The notes: generated by a model not told the origin, from the sequence alone. DNA of 64,000 nt from Kineosporia corallincola (GCF_018499875.1 NZ_JAHBAY010000018.1:62001-126000); one strand, 5' to 3'. Shown: positions 34,554 to 43,239, numbered from the stretch's first letter. Numbers and translations are program-made.

Positions 34554-37500
34554 GTGATCAGACAAGCCCTTTCGCGACGCCACCGCATTGCAGCGGTCGT
34601 CGCGGGCAGCCTGGCCGCGGCCGTAGCCGTAGCCGCTGGTGTCACCCTGACGACCGGTGACTCCTCCCCGAGCACCACGACGACATCTGCTGCGTCACCC
34701 GACGTCTCCACCGGGATCCAGCAGGCCGACTGGGACGCGTCCGACCAGGCCGGAAAGCCGATCAAGGGCAGCTACGTCGTCCGGTTCTCCGACAGCGCCG
34801 ACCTTCGTACGCCGGCCCAGCTGAAGAAGGCCGCCCGGCACCTGACGGACGAGGTGGGCGGCCGGGTGACCACCGTCTACAGCACCGCGCTGCACGGCTT
34901 CGCCGTGAAGATGAACGCCCAGCAGGCCAAGAGGATGGCAGCGCAGCCGCGGGTGAAGTCGGTGACCCAGGACCTCACGGTCGCCTCCCTGGCCACCGGC
35001 GACACCGATCCGGACAGCGCCGCCCACCAGACCGACGCCTCCTGGAACCTGGACCGGTCCGACCAGGCGAGCCTGCCGCTGAGCGGTACCTACGACTACG
35101 ACTCCAACGACGGCGCCGGCGTGGACATCTACGTCCTGGACAGCGGCCTGCGCATCACCCACGAGTCGTTCGGCGGCCGGGCCGCCCTCAGCGGCCCGAA
35201 CCCGGACGACGCCGAGGACTGCGGGGGTCACGGCACCGCGGTCGGCGGCGTGGCTGCCGGTGACACCTACGGGGTGGCGAGGAAGGCCAACATTCTGGGC
35301 ATCCGGGTGATCGGGTGCGACAACCTGGCGGCCGCGACCGACGCTCTCGCCGCTCTCGACTGGATCGACGCGAACGCCGCCGGCCCTTCCGTGATCAACG
35401 CCAGCTGGGGCACCGGCGCCTACGCGCCGCTGGACGAGGCGGTCCAGGCGACCATCGCCTCCGGCGTCGTCTTCGTCGTGGCGGCCGGGAACAGTGCCGA
35501 CGACGCCTGCACCCGTTCGCCGGCGCGGGTCCCCGAGGCCATCACGGTCGGTGCCACCGACCCGGACGACAACCGGTCCAGCTACTCGTCCTACGGTTCG
35601 TGCCTCGACCTGTTCGCACCCGGCAACGACGTCCAGACCGCCTCGTACACCAGTGACACTGCGTCCGAGACCACCGGAGGGACCTCGTTCTCGGCCCCGC
35701 TGGTGGCCGGGGCCGCCGCCGTCTACCTGTCCGACCACCCGTCAGCCACCCCGGCCCAGGTGAGCCAGGCCCTGACGGACTGCGCCGTGCCCGGCATCAT
35801 CGCCGACGCCAAGGCCGGTTCGCCCAACCTGCTGATGCAGAGCCGGTGCCACTCGGGCCTGGTCCTGAGCAACCCGGGCCGGCAGAAGACGACGTTCGGC
35901 CAGCAGGTGTCCCTGCCGGTCACCGCCTCCGGCACCAGCGGAACGGTCACGTTCAAGGCCACCGGCCTGCCCGACGGGATCACCATGAACACCTCCACCG
36001 GAAAGATCACCGGCGCCGTCACCTCGTCCGCGGCCGCGACCAACCTGGTCACGATCACGGCCACCGACAGCGCGGGAAGCACCACCGAGACGTTCCAGTG
36101 GGATGTCGTCGTGGGGCTCGGCTACGTGAAGGGGGTCGGCGGGTACTGCCTGGACGACGACAACTCGCAGACCGCCGAGGGCACCAAGATCCAGATCCAT
36201 CTGTGCAACCAGAACTGGCTGCTGCCGATCGACGGCACCATCCGCTTCTACCAACGTGACGTGACCAAGTGCGTGAGTGCCGCCGGCGCCGACTCCGCGG
36301 ACGGTCGGCTGATCGTGCTGAACAGTTGTGACGACGGGGACGACCAGGTCTGGAAGCAGGATTCCGCCGGGCAGCTGGTGAACCCGGCGACCGGTCAATG
36401 CCTCACCGCCCCGCGCGCCGGCGAGGCGGTCCAGCTCACCCTGGCCGCCTGCACCGGGGCCGACGGCCAGAAGTGGGAACTGCCCTCCGGCATGCCGACG
36501 ACGATCACCTTCACCAATCCGGGCAGCCAGGTGACCCACCGCGGCACCGTGGTGAGCCGGCGGATCCGGGCCTCGAGCCTCGACACCACGGCGACGTTCA
36601 CCTACACGGCCACCGGCCTGCCGGCCGGCCTCTCCATCGACAAGAACTCCGGCCTGGTCAGCGGCACGGTGACGACGCACCAGGACGCCAGTACCGCGAC
36701 GGTCACGGCGACCGGCAGCAACGGTGCCACCGGCAGTGTCTCGTTCACCTGGAAGGTGGCCGACGGACAGATCGCCGGCGCCGCCTCGTGGTGCGCGGAC
36801 GACTACTACGGCAAGACCGACGAGGACAACCCGGTCGTGGTGTGGCCGTGCGACAAAAGCACCGACACCCAGGCGTGGACCGTTCGCGACGACGGCACCT
36901 TCGAGGTCAAGGGGGTCTGCCTGACCGTCGACGGCACCGCCGAGGCGGGCGCCGCGGTCGGGGTGGGTGACTGCTCCGGCGCATCCACCTGGGCCCAGAA
37001 GGGCGACGCCACCGTGGAGTCAGGCTCGGGTCTGTGCCTGAACGCGCCCGCCTTCACCACGGCGACCCAGTTCACCCTGGCGACCTGCGACGGCAGCACC
37101 CGCCAGTGGTGGCACCTGCCCACCCCCGACGGTGACACCTCGGTCCCGACGCCGACCTCCACCGGTGAGCCGACCACCAGCCCGACGTCGACCTCTACCC
37201 CGACGTCCACGGGCGACCCGACGTCCACCCCGACGTCCACCCCGACATCCACCAGCGACCCGACCGGCACCGGGACGTCGTCGCCGACGTCCACCGCGCC
37301 GGCGGAGGGTGGCCCGATCGCCACCCCGGACGCCAGCTGGTGCGCAGACGTCCGCGACGTGGTCTGGCTGTGGGACTGCAACGGTTCTGCCGCACAAAAA
37401 TTCGTTCTCGACGACGACGGGCGCCTGAGCCGGTCCGACGCCTGTCTGACGCCCTCGCCGGACAGCGACGGCCGGGTGGCCATGGCCGGCTGCGACGCCG

Positions 37501-37661
37501 ACGACGAGTCGCAGGTCTGGGAGCAGGCCGCGGACGGAACGGTGGTCAACACTGCATCGGGTCAGTGCCTGACGGCTTCCGAGTTCGCCTACGGGGCGTC
37601 GTTCGGCCTCAAGGCGTGCACCGCTGCCACCGAGCAGCTGTGGACGTTGCCCGCAGCCTGA
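34554..37661 (+). CDS. Secreted S8 subtilisin-like protease with lectin-like domains
   Basis: 1035-residue secreted protease from the GTG at 34554 (AGGA 4 nt upstream). A signal peptide is followed by an I9-type propeptide (SYVVRFSDSADL), then the subtilisin domain with Asp 196 (YVLDSGLRITH), His 226 (CGGHGTAVGG) and Ser 378 (GGTSFSAPLV). After about residue 440 come two He_PIG/Ig-like segments (FKATGLPDGITMNTSTGKI and a second copy) alternating with ricin-type beta-trefoil-like blocks rich in Cys and Trp. A Thr/Ser/Pro linker (37135-37310) precedes the last lectin-like block. It probably binds polysaccharide while degrading protein outside the cell. It is not an obvious part of amine catabolism. 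Confidence 0.92.
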   Translation: MIRQALSRRHRIAAVVAGSLAAAVAVAAGVTLTTGDSSPSTTTTSAASPDVSTGIQQADWDASDQAGKPIKGSYVVRFSDSADLRTPAQLKKAARHLTDEVGGRVTTVYSTALHGFAVKMNAQQAKRMAAQPRVKSVTQDLTVASLATGDTDPDSAAHQTDASWNLDRSDQASLPLSGTYDYDSNDGAGVDIYVLDSGLRITHESFGGRAALSGPNPDDAEDCGGHGTAVGGVAAGDTYGVARKANILGIRVIGCDNLAAATDALAALDWIDANAAGPSVINASWGTGAYAPLDEAVQATIASGVVFVVAAGNSADDACTRSPARVPEAITVGATDPDDNRSSYSSYGSCLDLFAPGNDVQTASYTSDTASETTGGTSFSAPLVAGAAAVYLSDHPSATPAQVSQALTDCAVPGIIADAKAGSPNLLMQSRCHSGLVLSNPGRQKTTFGQQVSLPVTASGTSGTVTFKATGLPDGITMNTSTGKITGAVTSSAAATNLVTITATDSAGSTTETFQWDVVVGLGYVKGVGGYCLDDDNSQTAEGTKIQIHLCNQNWLLPIDGTIRFYQRDVTKCVSAAGADSADGRLIVLNSCDDGDDQVWKQDSAGQLVNPATGQCLTAPRAGEAVQLTLAACTGADGQKWELPSGMPTTITFTNPGSQVTHRGTVVSRRIRASSLDTTATFTYTATGLPAGLSIDKNSGLVSGTVTTHQDASTATVTATGSNGATGSVSFTWKVADGQIAGAASWCADDYYGKTDEDNPVVVWPCDKSTDTQAWTVRDDGTFEVKGVCLTVDGTAEAGAAVGVGDCSGASTWAQKGDATVESGSGLCLNAPAFTTATQFTLATCDGSTRQWWHLPTPDGDTSVPTPTSTGEPTTSPTSTSTPTSTGDPTSTPTSTPTSTSDPTGTGTSSPTSTAPAEGGPIATPDASWCADVRDVVWLWDCNGSAAQKFVLDDDGRLSRSDACLTPSPDSDGRVAMAGCDADDESQVWEQAADGTVVNTASGQCLTASEFAYGASFGLKACTAATEQLWTLPAA
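37140..37310. repeat. Low-complexity Thr/Ser/Pro linker repeat
   Basis: Repeated ACGTCCACC/CCGACGTCC-type units encode a PTSTPTST linker between the lectin-like blocks of the S8 protease. It is likely glycosylated or flexible in the mature protein. Confidence 0.6.
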
Positions 37662-37675
37662 GCGCATCCGCGTCG

Positions 37676-37710
37676 AGGGCCCCGGACGTGCACGTCACAT
37701 CCGGGGCCCT
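37676..37710 (+). terminator. Terminator after the S8 protease gene
   Basis: Perfect 11-bp stem AGGGCCCCGGA / TCCGGGGCCCT with a 13-nt loop, 14 bp after the stop codon and directly before operator pair E. Confidence 0.75.
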
Positions 37711-37717
37711 ATTCACT

Positions 37718-37744
37718 GGATCCTTCACCGGCTAAGTTGGATCC
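37718..37744. promoter_or_regulatory. Operator pair E (GGATCC x2, 21 bp apart)
   Basis: GGATCC at 37718-37723 and 37739-37744, the second within TTGGATCCA. A -10-like TAAGTT at 37733-37738 abuts the second copy. The same hexamer is used in pair A. The pair is 28-54 bp before the first DUF1989 gene. Confidence 0.75.
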
Positions 37745-37771
37745 ACTTCCATCGACGCAGAGTGAGGGCAC

Positions 37772-38635
37772 GTGGATACAGCAGCGGCCACCGGCTCGCA
37801 TGACACCCGTAACACCGCCAGCGTGCTGGCGGCCCGCGCCGATGCCCGGGCCCAGGGCGACCAGCAGTCCGCGTGGATGCCCTACCTGCCCGCGTCGAGC
37901 ACGCCGTTCCCGCCCGAGGACGTCGACCCGGCGCTCCTGGTCTGGGCGGAAACCGTTGCCCCGGGCGGGTACACGCACAAGGTGCTGGCCCGCGGCAGCC
38001 AGGTCCGGCTGGACGACCCGACCGGTGACGCCTGCGCCCACGTTCTGCTCTACAACGCCCTGGAGCCGGTGGAGCGGCTGAACGTGGCCGACACCCGCAA
38101 GATCCCCTGGCAGGCCTACCTTTCCGACGACCACCCGCTGCTGTCCAACGACGGCCGGGTGCTGGCCACCGTCACCCGCGACACCTCGGGCCGCCACGAC
38201 ACGTTCTGCGGCACCAGCAGCGACGCCTGGAACCTGCACAAGTACGGCGACGCGCGGCCGGAGGGCCCCTCGCCGTCCGGCATGGCGCAGTTCACCCTCG
38301 CCGCCGCGAAACACGGCCTGGGGCCGCGTGATCTGCCCCCCGCGGTGTCGTTCTTCCAGGGTGTGCACGTCGCCGCCGACGGCGGCTTCGAGTGGCTGGG
38401 CTCGGCCGGGCCGGCGTCGTCCGTCGACCTGATCGCCGAGCTGCCGCTGATCGTGCTGGTCGCGAACGTGGCCCATCCTCTCGACCCGCGCGAGAACTAC
38501 CAGGTCGGACCGCTGCGCGTGCATGCCTGGCGGAGCACCCCGACCGGTCCGGGTGACACCGCCTACGAGGCCTCGCCGGAACGCCGGCGGGCCTATCTGA
38601 ACACCGTCGACTACGTTTCGGCCCGGGGGTTGTGA
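37772..38635 (+). CDS. DUF1989 protein, carboxyguanidine deiminase subunit type (UAAP1-like)
   Basis: 287 residues. DUF1989 proteins were long labelled urea carboxylase-associated; two together are now known as carboxyguanidine deiminase (CgdAB), which turns carboxyguanidine into allophanate and ammonia. The conserved blocks are seen: RGSQVRLDDPTGDACAHVLL near 70-90 and RHDTFCGTSSDAWN near 145-158 with a conserved Cys, and VSFFQGVHVAADGGFEW. GTG start with GAGGG just upstream. First gene of a three-gene coupled operon under operator pair E. No guanidine carboxylase is in the window, so the carboxylated substrate must come from elsewhere. Confidence 0.85.
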   Translation: MDTAAATGSHDTRNTASVLAARADARAQGDQQSAWMPYLPASSTPFPPEDVDPALLVWAETVAPGGYTHKVLARGSQVRLDDPTGDACAHVLLYNALEPVERLNVADTRKIPWQAYLSDDHPLLSNDGRVLATVTRDTSGRHDTFCGTSSDAWNLHKYGDARPEGPSPSGMAQFTLAAAKHGLGPRDLPPAVSFFQGVHVAADGGFEWLGSAGPASSVDLIAELPLIVLVANVAHPLDPRENYQVGPLRVHAWRSTPTGPGDTAYEASPERRRAYLNTVDYVSARGL

Positions 38636-39324
38636 TGGCGGAAAGCACGGTTCCGGTGGGCTATTCGTATCCACCGGAGACGGTTCTGGACTGGTCGGAG
38701 CCGCTGGTGGCCGGCCGGATCGTGCTCGACGAGCGGATCGCGGCGCGCGGCGCCTGGTCGGCCGTCGTGCGGGCCGGTGACGTCCTCACCCTGGTCGACG
38801 TCGGTGGCAACCAGTCGGGCGACTGCCTGATCTACTCCGCGGCCGACACCGCCGAGCACTACAGCGTGCCGGACACCCTGCACTGGCAGGGAAACGCCTA
38901 CGTGCGCACGGGAACCGTGCTGCGCAGCCAGTTCGGCAACCCGCTGATGACGGTCGTGGGCAACGAGGTGGAACGGCAGGACACGATCGGCGGGGCCTGC
39001 TCCAAGGAGTCGAACACCCTGCGCTACGGACACCACACCGCGTTCGAGCACGGCTGCCGGGAGAACTTCCTGGCCGAGGGCATCCGGCACGGGCTGGGCG
39101 CGGGCGACATCGTGTCGAACCTGAACTGGTTCATGAATGTGCCGGTGGAGCAGGACGGTTCGCTCGGCATCGTCGACGGCATGTCGGCCCCGGGCCGCCG
39201 CGTGGCCCTGCGTGCCGACCAGGACGTGCTGGTGCTGATCTCGAACTGCCCGCAGATGAACAATCCCTGCAACGACTTCAACCCCACGCCCCTGCGGGCC
39301 GTCGTCACCCGGACCACGGAATGA
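38632..39324 (+). CDS. DUF1989 protein, carboxyguanidine deiminase second subunit (UAAP2-like)
   Basis: 230 residues. Partner of the preceding DUF1989 protein, with VDVGGNQSGDCLIYSAADTA (near 57-76), GGACSKESNTLRYG, ENFLAEGIRHGLGAGDIVSN and a C-terminal NCPQMNNPCNDFNPTPL, which carry the conserved Cys, His, Glu and Asp residues of the family. The GTG at 38632 overlaps the upstream stop by 4 bp. An ATG at 38635 is the alternative. Coupling to the next gene, allophanate hydrolase, by ATGA supports the route carboxyguanidine to allophanate to ammonia and CO2. Confidence 0.86.
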   Translation: MMAESTVPVGYSYPPETVLDWSEPLVAGRIVLDERIAARGAWSAVVRAGDVLTLVDVGGNQSGDCLIYSAADTAEHYSVPDTLHWQGNAYVRTGTVLRSQFGNPLMTVVGNEVERQDTIGGACSKESNTLRYGHHTAFEHGCRENFLAEGIRHGLGAGDIVSNLNWFMNVPVEQDGSLGIVDGMSAPGRRVALRADQDVLVLISNCPQMNNPCNDFNPTPLRAVVTRTTE

Positions 39325-41024
39325 GCTCCACCGCAAGGGTTTCGGCCGCCTACCGAAAAATGGTGGACGACGATCATCCCGCGATCTGGATCACCCTGCG
39401 TCCCGAGGCCGAGGCACTGGCCGAGGCGCGGGAGATCGACCGGCGGGTGGCCGACGGTGAGCACCTGCCGCTGGCCGGGCTGGTCGCGGCGGTGAAGGAC
39501 AACATCGACGTGGCCGGGCTGCCCACCACGGCCGGCGCCCGCTCGTACGAGTACCACCCGGCTGCCGACGCCACGGCCGTGGCCCGGCTGCGCGCGGCCG
39601 GTGCGGTGGTGATCGGCAAGACCAACCTGGACCAGTTCGCCACCGGCCTGGTCGGCACCCGCAGCCCGTTCGGCGCGGTGCCGAACGCCTGGGACCGCTC
39701 GCGCATCTCGGGCGGATCGAGCTCGGGGTCCGCGGTCGCGGTGGCCCTCGGGCAGGTCGACCTGGCCCTGGGCACCGACACGGCCGGCTCCGGCCGAGTA
39801 CCCGCGGCGCTCAACGGCATCGTCGGGGTGAAGCCCACCCGCGGCCTGGTGCCGACCACCGGTGTGGTGCCCGCCTGCCGGAGCCTGGACTGCGTCACGG
39901 TTTTCGCCCGGCGCCTCGACCTGGCCCGGCTGGCGGCGGAGATCATGGCCGAACCGGACGGCCCCGGACCGCCGGCGAACCCCGGGACCCCGGTGCCGGT
40001 GGCGGGCGTCCCACGGATCGCCGTCCCCACGCGTGAGCACCTGGACGGGCTGGCCCCCGGGTGGGCCGAACGATTCGGCGAGGTCGTGCAGGGGCTGCGG
40101 CGCTGCGGGGTGCGGATCGTCGAGGTGGACATCGCACCGCTGCTGGAGGCCGCCTCGCTGCTGTACCAGGGGGCGTTCGTGGCCGAGCGGACGGCGGCGG
40201 TGGGCGACCACCTGGCCGGGCACGCCGGCCTGATCGGCACCGACCTGGACCCGACCGTCGCGGCGATCATCAACGCCGGGCACCAGATCGGCGCCGTGCA
40301 GGTGTTCCGCGACCAGGAGAAGCTGGAGCGGCTCGGGCAGGCCGGCCGGGAGCTGCTGGCCGGCACCGACGCGCTGCTGACCCCCACCACCACCTGGCAC
40401 CCGACGCTGGCCGAGGTGGCCGCCGACCCGGTCGGCGCGAACAGCCGGATGGGCCGCTACACGAACTTCGCCAATTTGCTCGACCTGGCCGCCCTCGCGG
40501 TGCCCGCCGGTGCGGTGAACGGCCTGCCGTTCGGCGTCATGCTGACCGGCCCCGCCCACAGCGACCAGGCGCTGGCCGCCCTGGCCGGCCGGATCGGCTT
40601 CGACGACGTGGACCTGCTGGTGGTCGGGGCGCACCTGTCCGGCCAGCCGCTGAACGGCGACCTGGTGCGGGCCGGCGGTTCGCTGGTCGGCGCGGTGCGC
40701 ACCACGGATGCCTACCGGCTGTACGCCCTGGACACCACGCCGCCCAAACCCGGCCTGGTGCGGGCACTTCCCGGTGAACCCGACAGCACCGGCACCGCGG
40801 GCATCGCCGGTGAGGTGTGGCGCCTGCCGGCGGCGGGCTTCGGGGCGTTCGTGGCCGCGCTGCCCCGGCCGATGGCGATCGGCCGGGTCGACCTGGACGA
40901 CGGGCGGCAGGTGAGCGGGTTCCTCTGCGAGCCCTCCGCACTGGCCGGTGCGACCGAGATCACCCGGCACGGCGGCTGGCTCGCCCACCTGGATGCGGTC
41001 AGGAGCCGGCCGAGCTCATCGTGA
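39321..41024 (+). CDS. atzF: Allophanate hydrolase
   Basis: 567-residue amidase-signature enzyme hydrolysing allophanate to two ammonia and two CO2. The N-terminal domain has the catalytic Lys (AAVKDNIDVAG) and the Ser-cisSer-Lys signature ISGGSSSGSAVAVALG with TDTAGSGRVPAALNG. The C-terminal domain, with GIAGEVWRLPAAGFGAF and IGRVDLDDGRQVSGFLCEP, is the AtzF/DUR1,2-specific extension, so this is not a generic amidase. ATGA overlap with the upstream gene. It releases nitrogen at the end of the pathway. No urea or guanidine carboxylase gene is adjacent. Confidence 0.93.
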   Translation: MSSTARVSAAYRKMVDDDHPAIWITLRPEAEALAEAREIDRRVADGEHLPLAGLVAAVKDNIDVAGLPTTAGARSYEYHPAADATAVARLRAAGAVVIGKTNLDQFATGLVGTRSPFGAVPNAWDRSRISGGSSSGSAVAVALGQVDLALGTDTAGSGRVPAALNGIVGVKPTRGLVPTTGVVPACRSLDCVTVFARRLDLARLAAEIMAEPDGPGPPANPGTPVPVAGVPRIAVPTREHLDGLAPGWAERFGEVVQGLRRCGVRIVEVDIAPLLEAASLLYQGAFVAERTAAVGDHLAGHAGLIGTDLDPTVAAIINAGHQIGAVQVFRDQEKLERLGQAGRELLAGTDALLTPTTTWHPTLAEVAADPVGANSRMGRYTNFANLLDLAALAVPAGAVNGLPFGVMLTGPAHSDQALAALAGRIGFDDVDLLVVGAHLSGQPLNGDLVRAGGSLVGAVRTTDAYRLYALDTTPPKPGLVRALPGEPDSTGTAGIAGEVWRLPAAGFGAFVAALPRPMAIGRVDLDDGRQVSGFLCEPSALAGATEITRHGGWLAHLDAVRSRPSSS

Positions 41025-41123
41025 TCTTCGGTCGGCAGAACGGAGAGTCGACCTGGCGGTGCGAGCATCCCGCCTCGCCTGACCCGGGCCCCCGAGAAGC
41101 CAAGGGCAGAGCGGGTTCTGGCG

Positions 41124-42026
41124 TCAGTTCTGCTTGATCACGTCTTTGCCGGGTCCACCCAGCAGGGTGTCGGTGCCCGTGCCGCCGTACAGCTTGTCGT
41201 TGCCGCTGTTGCCGTAGATCGTGTCGGCACCGGCGTCGCCGTACAGCCGGTCGTCACCCCGGCCGCCGGTGATCTCGTCACGCCCGGAACCGCCGTGGAT
41301 CAGGTCGTTGCCGTCACCACCGGCCAGGTCGTCCTGCCCGGCGCCGCCGTAGATGGTGTCGTTGCCGGCACCGCCGTCGATGTTCCAGGCCTCGCCCTTG
41401 GTCACCCGGATCGTGTCGTTGCCCTTGTCGCCGTGCACCCCGGTCAGGTCGCCGCCGGCCCGGCCGACGGTGATCTTGTCGTTACCGGTGCCACCGTAGA
41501 TCTTTCCGCCGTCGAGGTGGGTGTCCGGGCTGGTGTAGGTGTCGTTGCCCAGGCCCAGGAACCATTCGTCGGGGCTGTAGGTGTCGTCGGTCGGGTTCAC
41601 GAACCGGACCGAGTCGTTCTTGTCGCCCAGCTTGAAAGTGCCCACGTAGCCAGGGTCCTGGCCCATCAGCACGTTCCAGGTGCAGGAGATCCGGGTGCGG
41701 TCGCCGCTCTTCGGGTAGGTGCAGTACTCGCTGGCCGAGGTGATCTCGACGGAATCGTCGATCACGTAGGTGAACTCGAGCTCGCCGTAGCCGGAGTGGT
41801 CGTCTTCGACCCCCTTCGAGGTCTTGGTGACGGTGAGCTTGTTGGTCTGGCCGCCGGCCGCCTGGTAGGTCAGTTTCTGGCCGTTGGCGCTGATGCTGAC
41901 GGTGGCCGGCTTGGCCGCGGCCTGCGCGCCGCTCGCCAGGAGCACCGGTGAAAGACCCACAGCCAGCAGCGATGTGGTGGTCACGGCCAGTGCGGGCAGG
42001 CCTGGGCGGCCTCTGCGTCGGGTCAT
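41124..42026 (-). CDS. Secreted RTX-type calcium-binding repeat protein 1
   Basis: 300 residues from the ATG at 42026 (GGAGG 8 nt upstream). A twin-arginine-like signal start (MTRRRGRPG) leads to a cleavable signal peptide ([11 protein letters not shown]), then a beta-rich domain with two Cys (near 110-125), and from about residue 150 a series of calcium-binding nonapeptides ([20 protein letters not shown] and similar) ending in [16 protein letters not shown] repeats fold on calcium outside the cell. No enzymatic domain is seen. Tandem paralogue of the next gene, with the same layout and the same C-terminus. Confidence 0.9.
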   Translation of the reverse strand: MTRRRGRPGLPALAVTTTSLLAVGLSPVLLASGAQAAAKPATVSISANGQKLTYQAAGGQTNKLTVTKTSKGVEDDHSGYGELEFTYVIDDSVEITSASEYCTYPKSGDRTRISCTWNVLMGQDPGYVGTFKLGDKNDSVRFVNPTDDTYSPDEWFLGLGNDTYTSPDTHLDGGKIYGGTGNDKITVGRAGGDLTGVHGDKGNDTIRVTKGEAWNIDGGAGNDTIYGGAGQDDLAGGDGNDLIHGGSGRDEITGGRGDDRLYGDAGADTIYGNSGNDKLYGGTGTDTLLGGPGKDVIKQN

Positions 42027-42059
42027 GCGGAATACCTCCGTGCGGGATTCGAGCCGTAT

Positions 42060-42073
42060 GGGGGTTTTACCCC
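42060..42073. promoter_or_regulatory. G-tract/C-tract palindrome before RTX gene 1
   Basis: GGGGGTTTTACCCC lies 34 bp upstream of the RTX gene 1 start. A matching element precedes RTX gene 2 at almost the same distance, so it is a candidate shared operator. Confidence 0.45.
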
Positions 42074-42159
42074 GATACCTCACGCTCTCAGATCCACCGC
42101 GTCCCCGTCCCCGGAACGGCCGAAAAAGTCCGGTCCGGCTCCCGACGGCCCAAACCCGG

Positions 42160-42194
42160 GTCCCGCCAACCGCATCCGCTGCGGCCGGCGGGAC
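42160..42194 (-). terminator. Terminator after RTX gene 2
   Basis: Interrupted stem GTCCCGCC / GGCGGGAC with an inner CCGCA/TGCGG pairing, 21 bp past the stop of the 42215-43105 gene. Confidence 0.55.
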
Positions 42195-42214
42195 GGGGGT
42201 ACGAACCGGGATCG

Positions 42215-43105
42215 TCAGTTCTGCTTGATCACGTTCTTGCCGGAACCGCCGAGCAGCGTGTCGGTGCCCTTGCCGCCGTACAGCTTGTCGTTGCCGCTGT
42301 TGCCGTAGATCTGGTCGGCGCCGTCGTTGCCGTAGAGCGTGTCGTTGCCCTTGCCACCGGTGATCACGTCGGCCCCGGAACCGCCCTTGATCAGGTCGTT
42401 CCCGGCGTCACCGTTCAGGTACTGGGTGCCCTTGCCACCGGTGATCGTGTCGTTGCCGGCGCCGCCGTTGATGAACCAGCTGGTACCGCTCTTCACCTGG
42501 ACGGTGTCGTTGCCGGTACCGCCCAGCACCCCGCCCAGGTCACCGGAGATCTTGTCGATGGTGACCTTGTCGTTGCCGGGACCGGCCTCGATGCGGCTGC
42601 CGTCGGCGTACTTCGTGCTGACGTAGGTGTCGTTGCCGGCGCCCAGGTAGAACGTCTCGGCGTCGTAGGTGTCCCCCTTCGGGTTCACGAACGTGACCTT
42701 GTCGTTCTTGTCGCCCAGCTTGATCGCCGAGACGTAGTCCGGGTCCTGCCCGGCCTCCACGATCCAGGTGCAGACCACCTTGGTGTGGTCCGAGCTGACC
42801 GGGTAGGAGCACCGGTCGTCGGTGAACGTGATCGTGACGACGTCGTCGAGCGTGTAGGTGTACTCCGACGCACCGTACGCGGAGTTGTCGTCCTCCACGC
42901 CGGCCGTCGTCTTGGTCAGGGTGAGCTTGTTGGTCTGCCCGGCGGCCGCCTGGTAGGTCAGCCCCTGCCCCTGGAAGGTGACGGTGGCCGACGTGGCCGC
43001 CGCCTGCGCGTTTCCCGCCAGGGCGAGAGCACCCGCGCCCCCGGCCACCAGGACCGCGGTCGCTCCCAGTGCAGGCAGCGCGACCCGGCGTCGTCTGAAA
43101 GCCAT
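42215..43105 (-). CDS. Secreted RTX-type calcium-binding repeat protein 2
   Basis: 296 residues from the ATG at 43105 (GGAGG 8 nt upstream). Signal peptide with an RRRR start ([20 protein letters not shown]), a non-repeat domain with two Cys and the segment [15 protein letters not shown], then RTX nonapeptides ([20 protein letters not shown]) ending in [13 protein letters not shown]. It aligns with the gene at 41124 over its whole length, including the non-repeat domain, so the pair is a tandem duplication. The function of the non-repeat domain is unknown to me. Confidence 0.9.
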   Translation of the reverse strand: MAFRRRRVALPALGATAVLVAGGAGALALAGNAQAAATSATVTFQGQGLTYQAAAGQTNKLTLTKTTAGVEDDNSAYGASEYTYTLDDVVTITFTDDRCSYPVSSDHTKVVCTWIVEAGQDPDYVSAIKLGDKNDKVTFVNPKGDTYDAETFYLGAGNDTYVSTKYADGSRIEAGPGNDKVTIDKISGDLGGVLGGTGNDTVQVKSGTSWFINGGAGNDTITGGKGTQYLNGDAGNDLIKGGSGADVITGGKGNDTLYGNDGADQIYGNSGNDKLYGGKGTDTLLGGSGKNVIKQN

Positions 43106-43140
43106 GTGTTGATCCTCCGGGTTGGGATTCGTGTCGGTAC

Positions 43141-43154
43141 GGGGGTTTTCCCCC
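43141..43154. promoter_or_regulatory. G5-T4-C5 palindrome before RTX gene 2
   Basis: Perfect GGGGGTTTTCCCCC, 36 bp upstream of the RTX gene 2 start, the counterpart of 42060-42073. Surrounding sequence (GAAACGGCGAAAAG against GAACGGCCGAAAAAG) is also shared between the two promoters. Confidence 0.5.
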
Positions 43155-43239
43155 GCGGCGGCACGCTGCCAGATCGCGGGGACCCGCACACCCGAAACGG
43201 CGAAAAGTTCACTTTCGGCGGGATCGGCGCCAAAACGCC

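Noticed and set aside
37662-37771. Guanidine riboswitch before the DUF1989 genes
   Set aside because: The leader after the predicted start is under 40 nt and no guanidine-I or guanidine-III pattern is visible. The operator pair explains regulation better.
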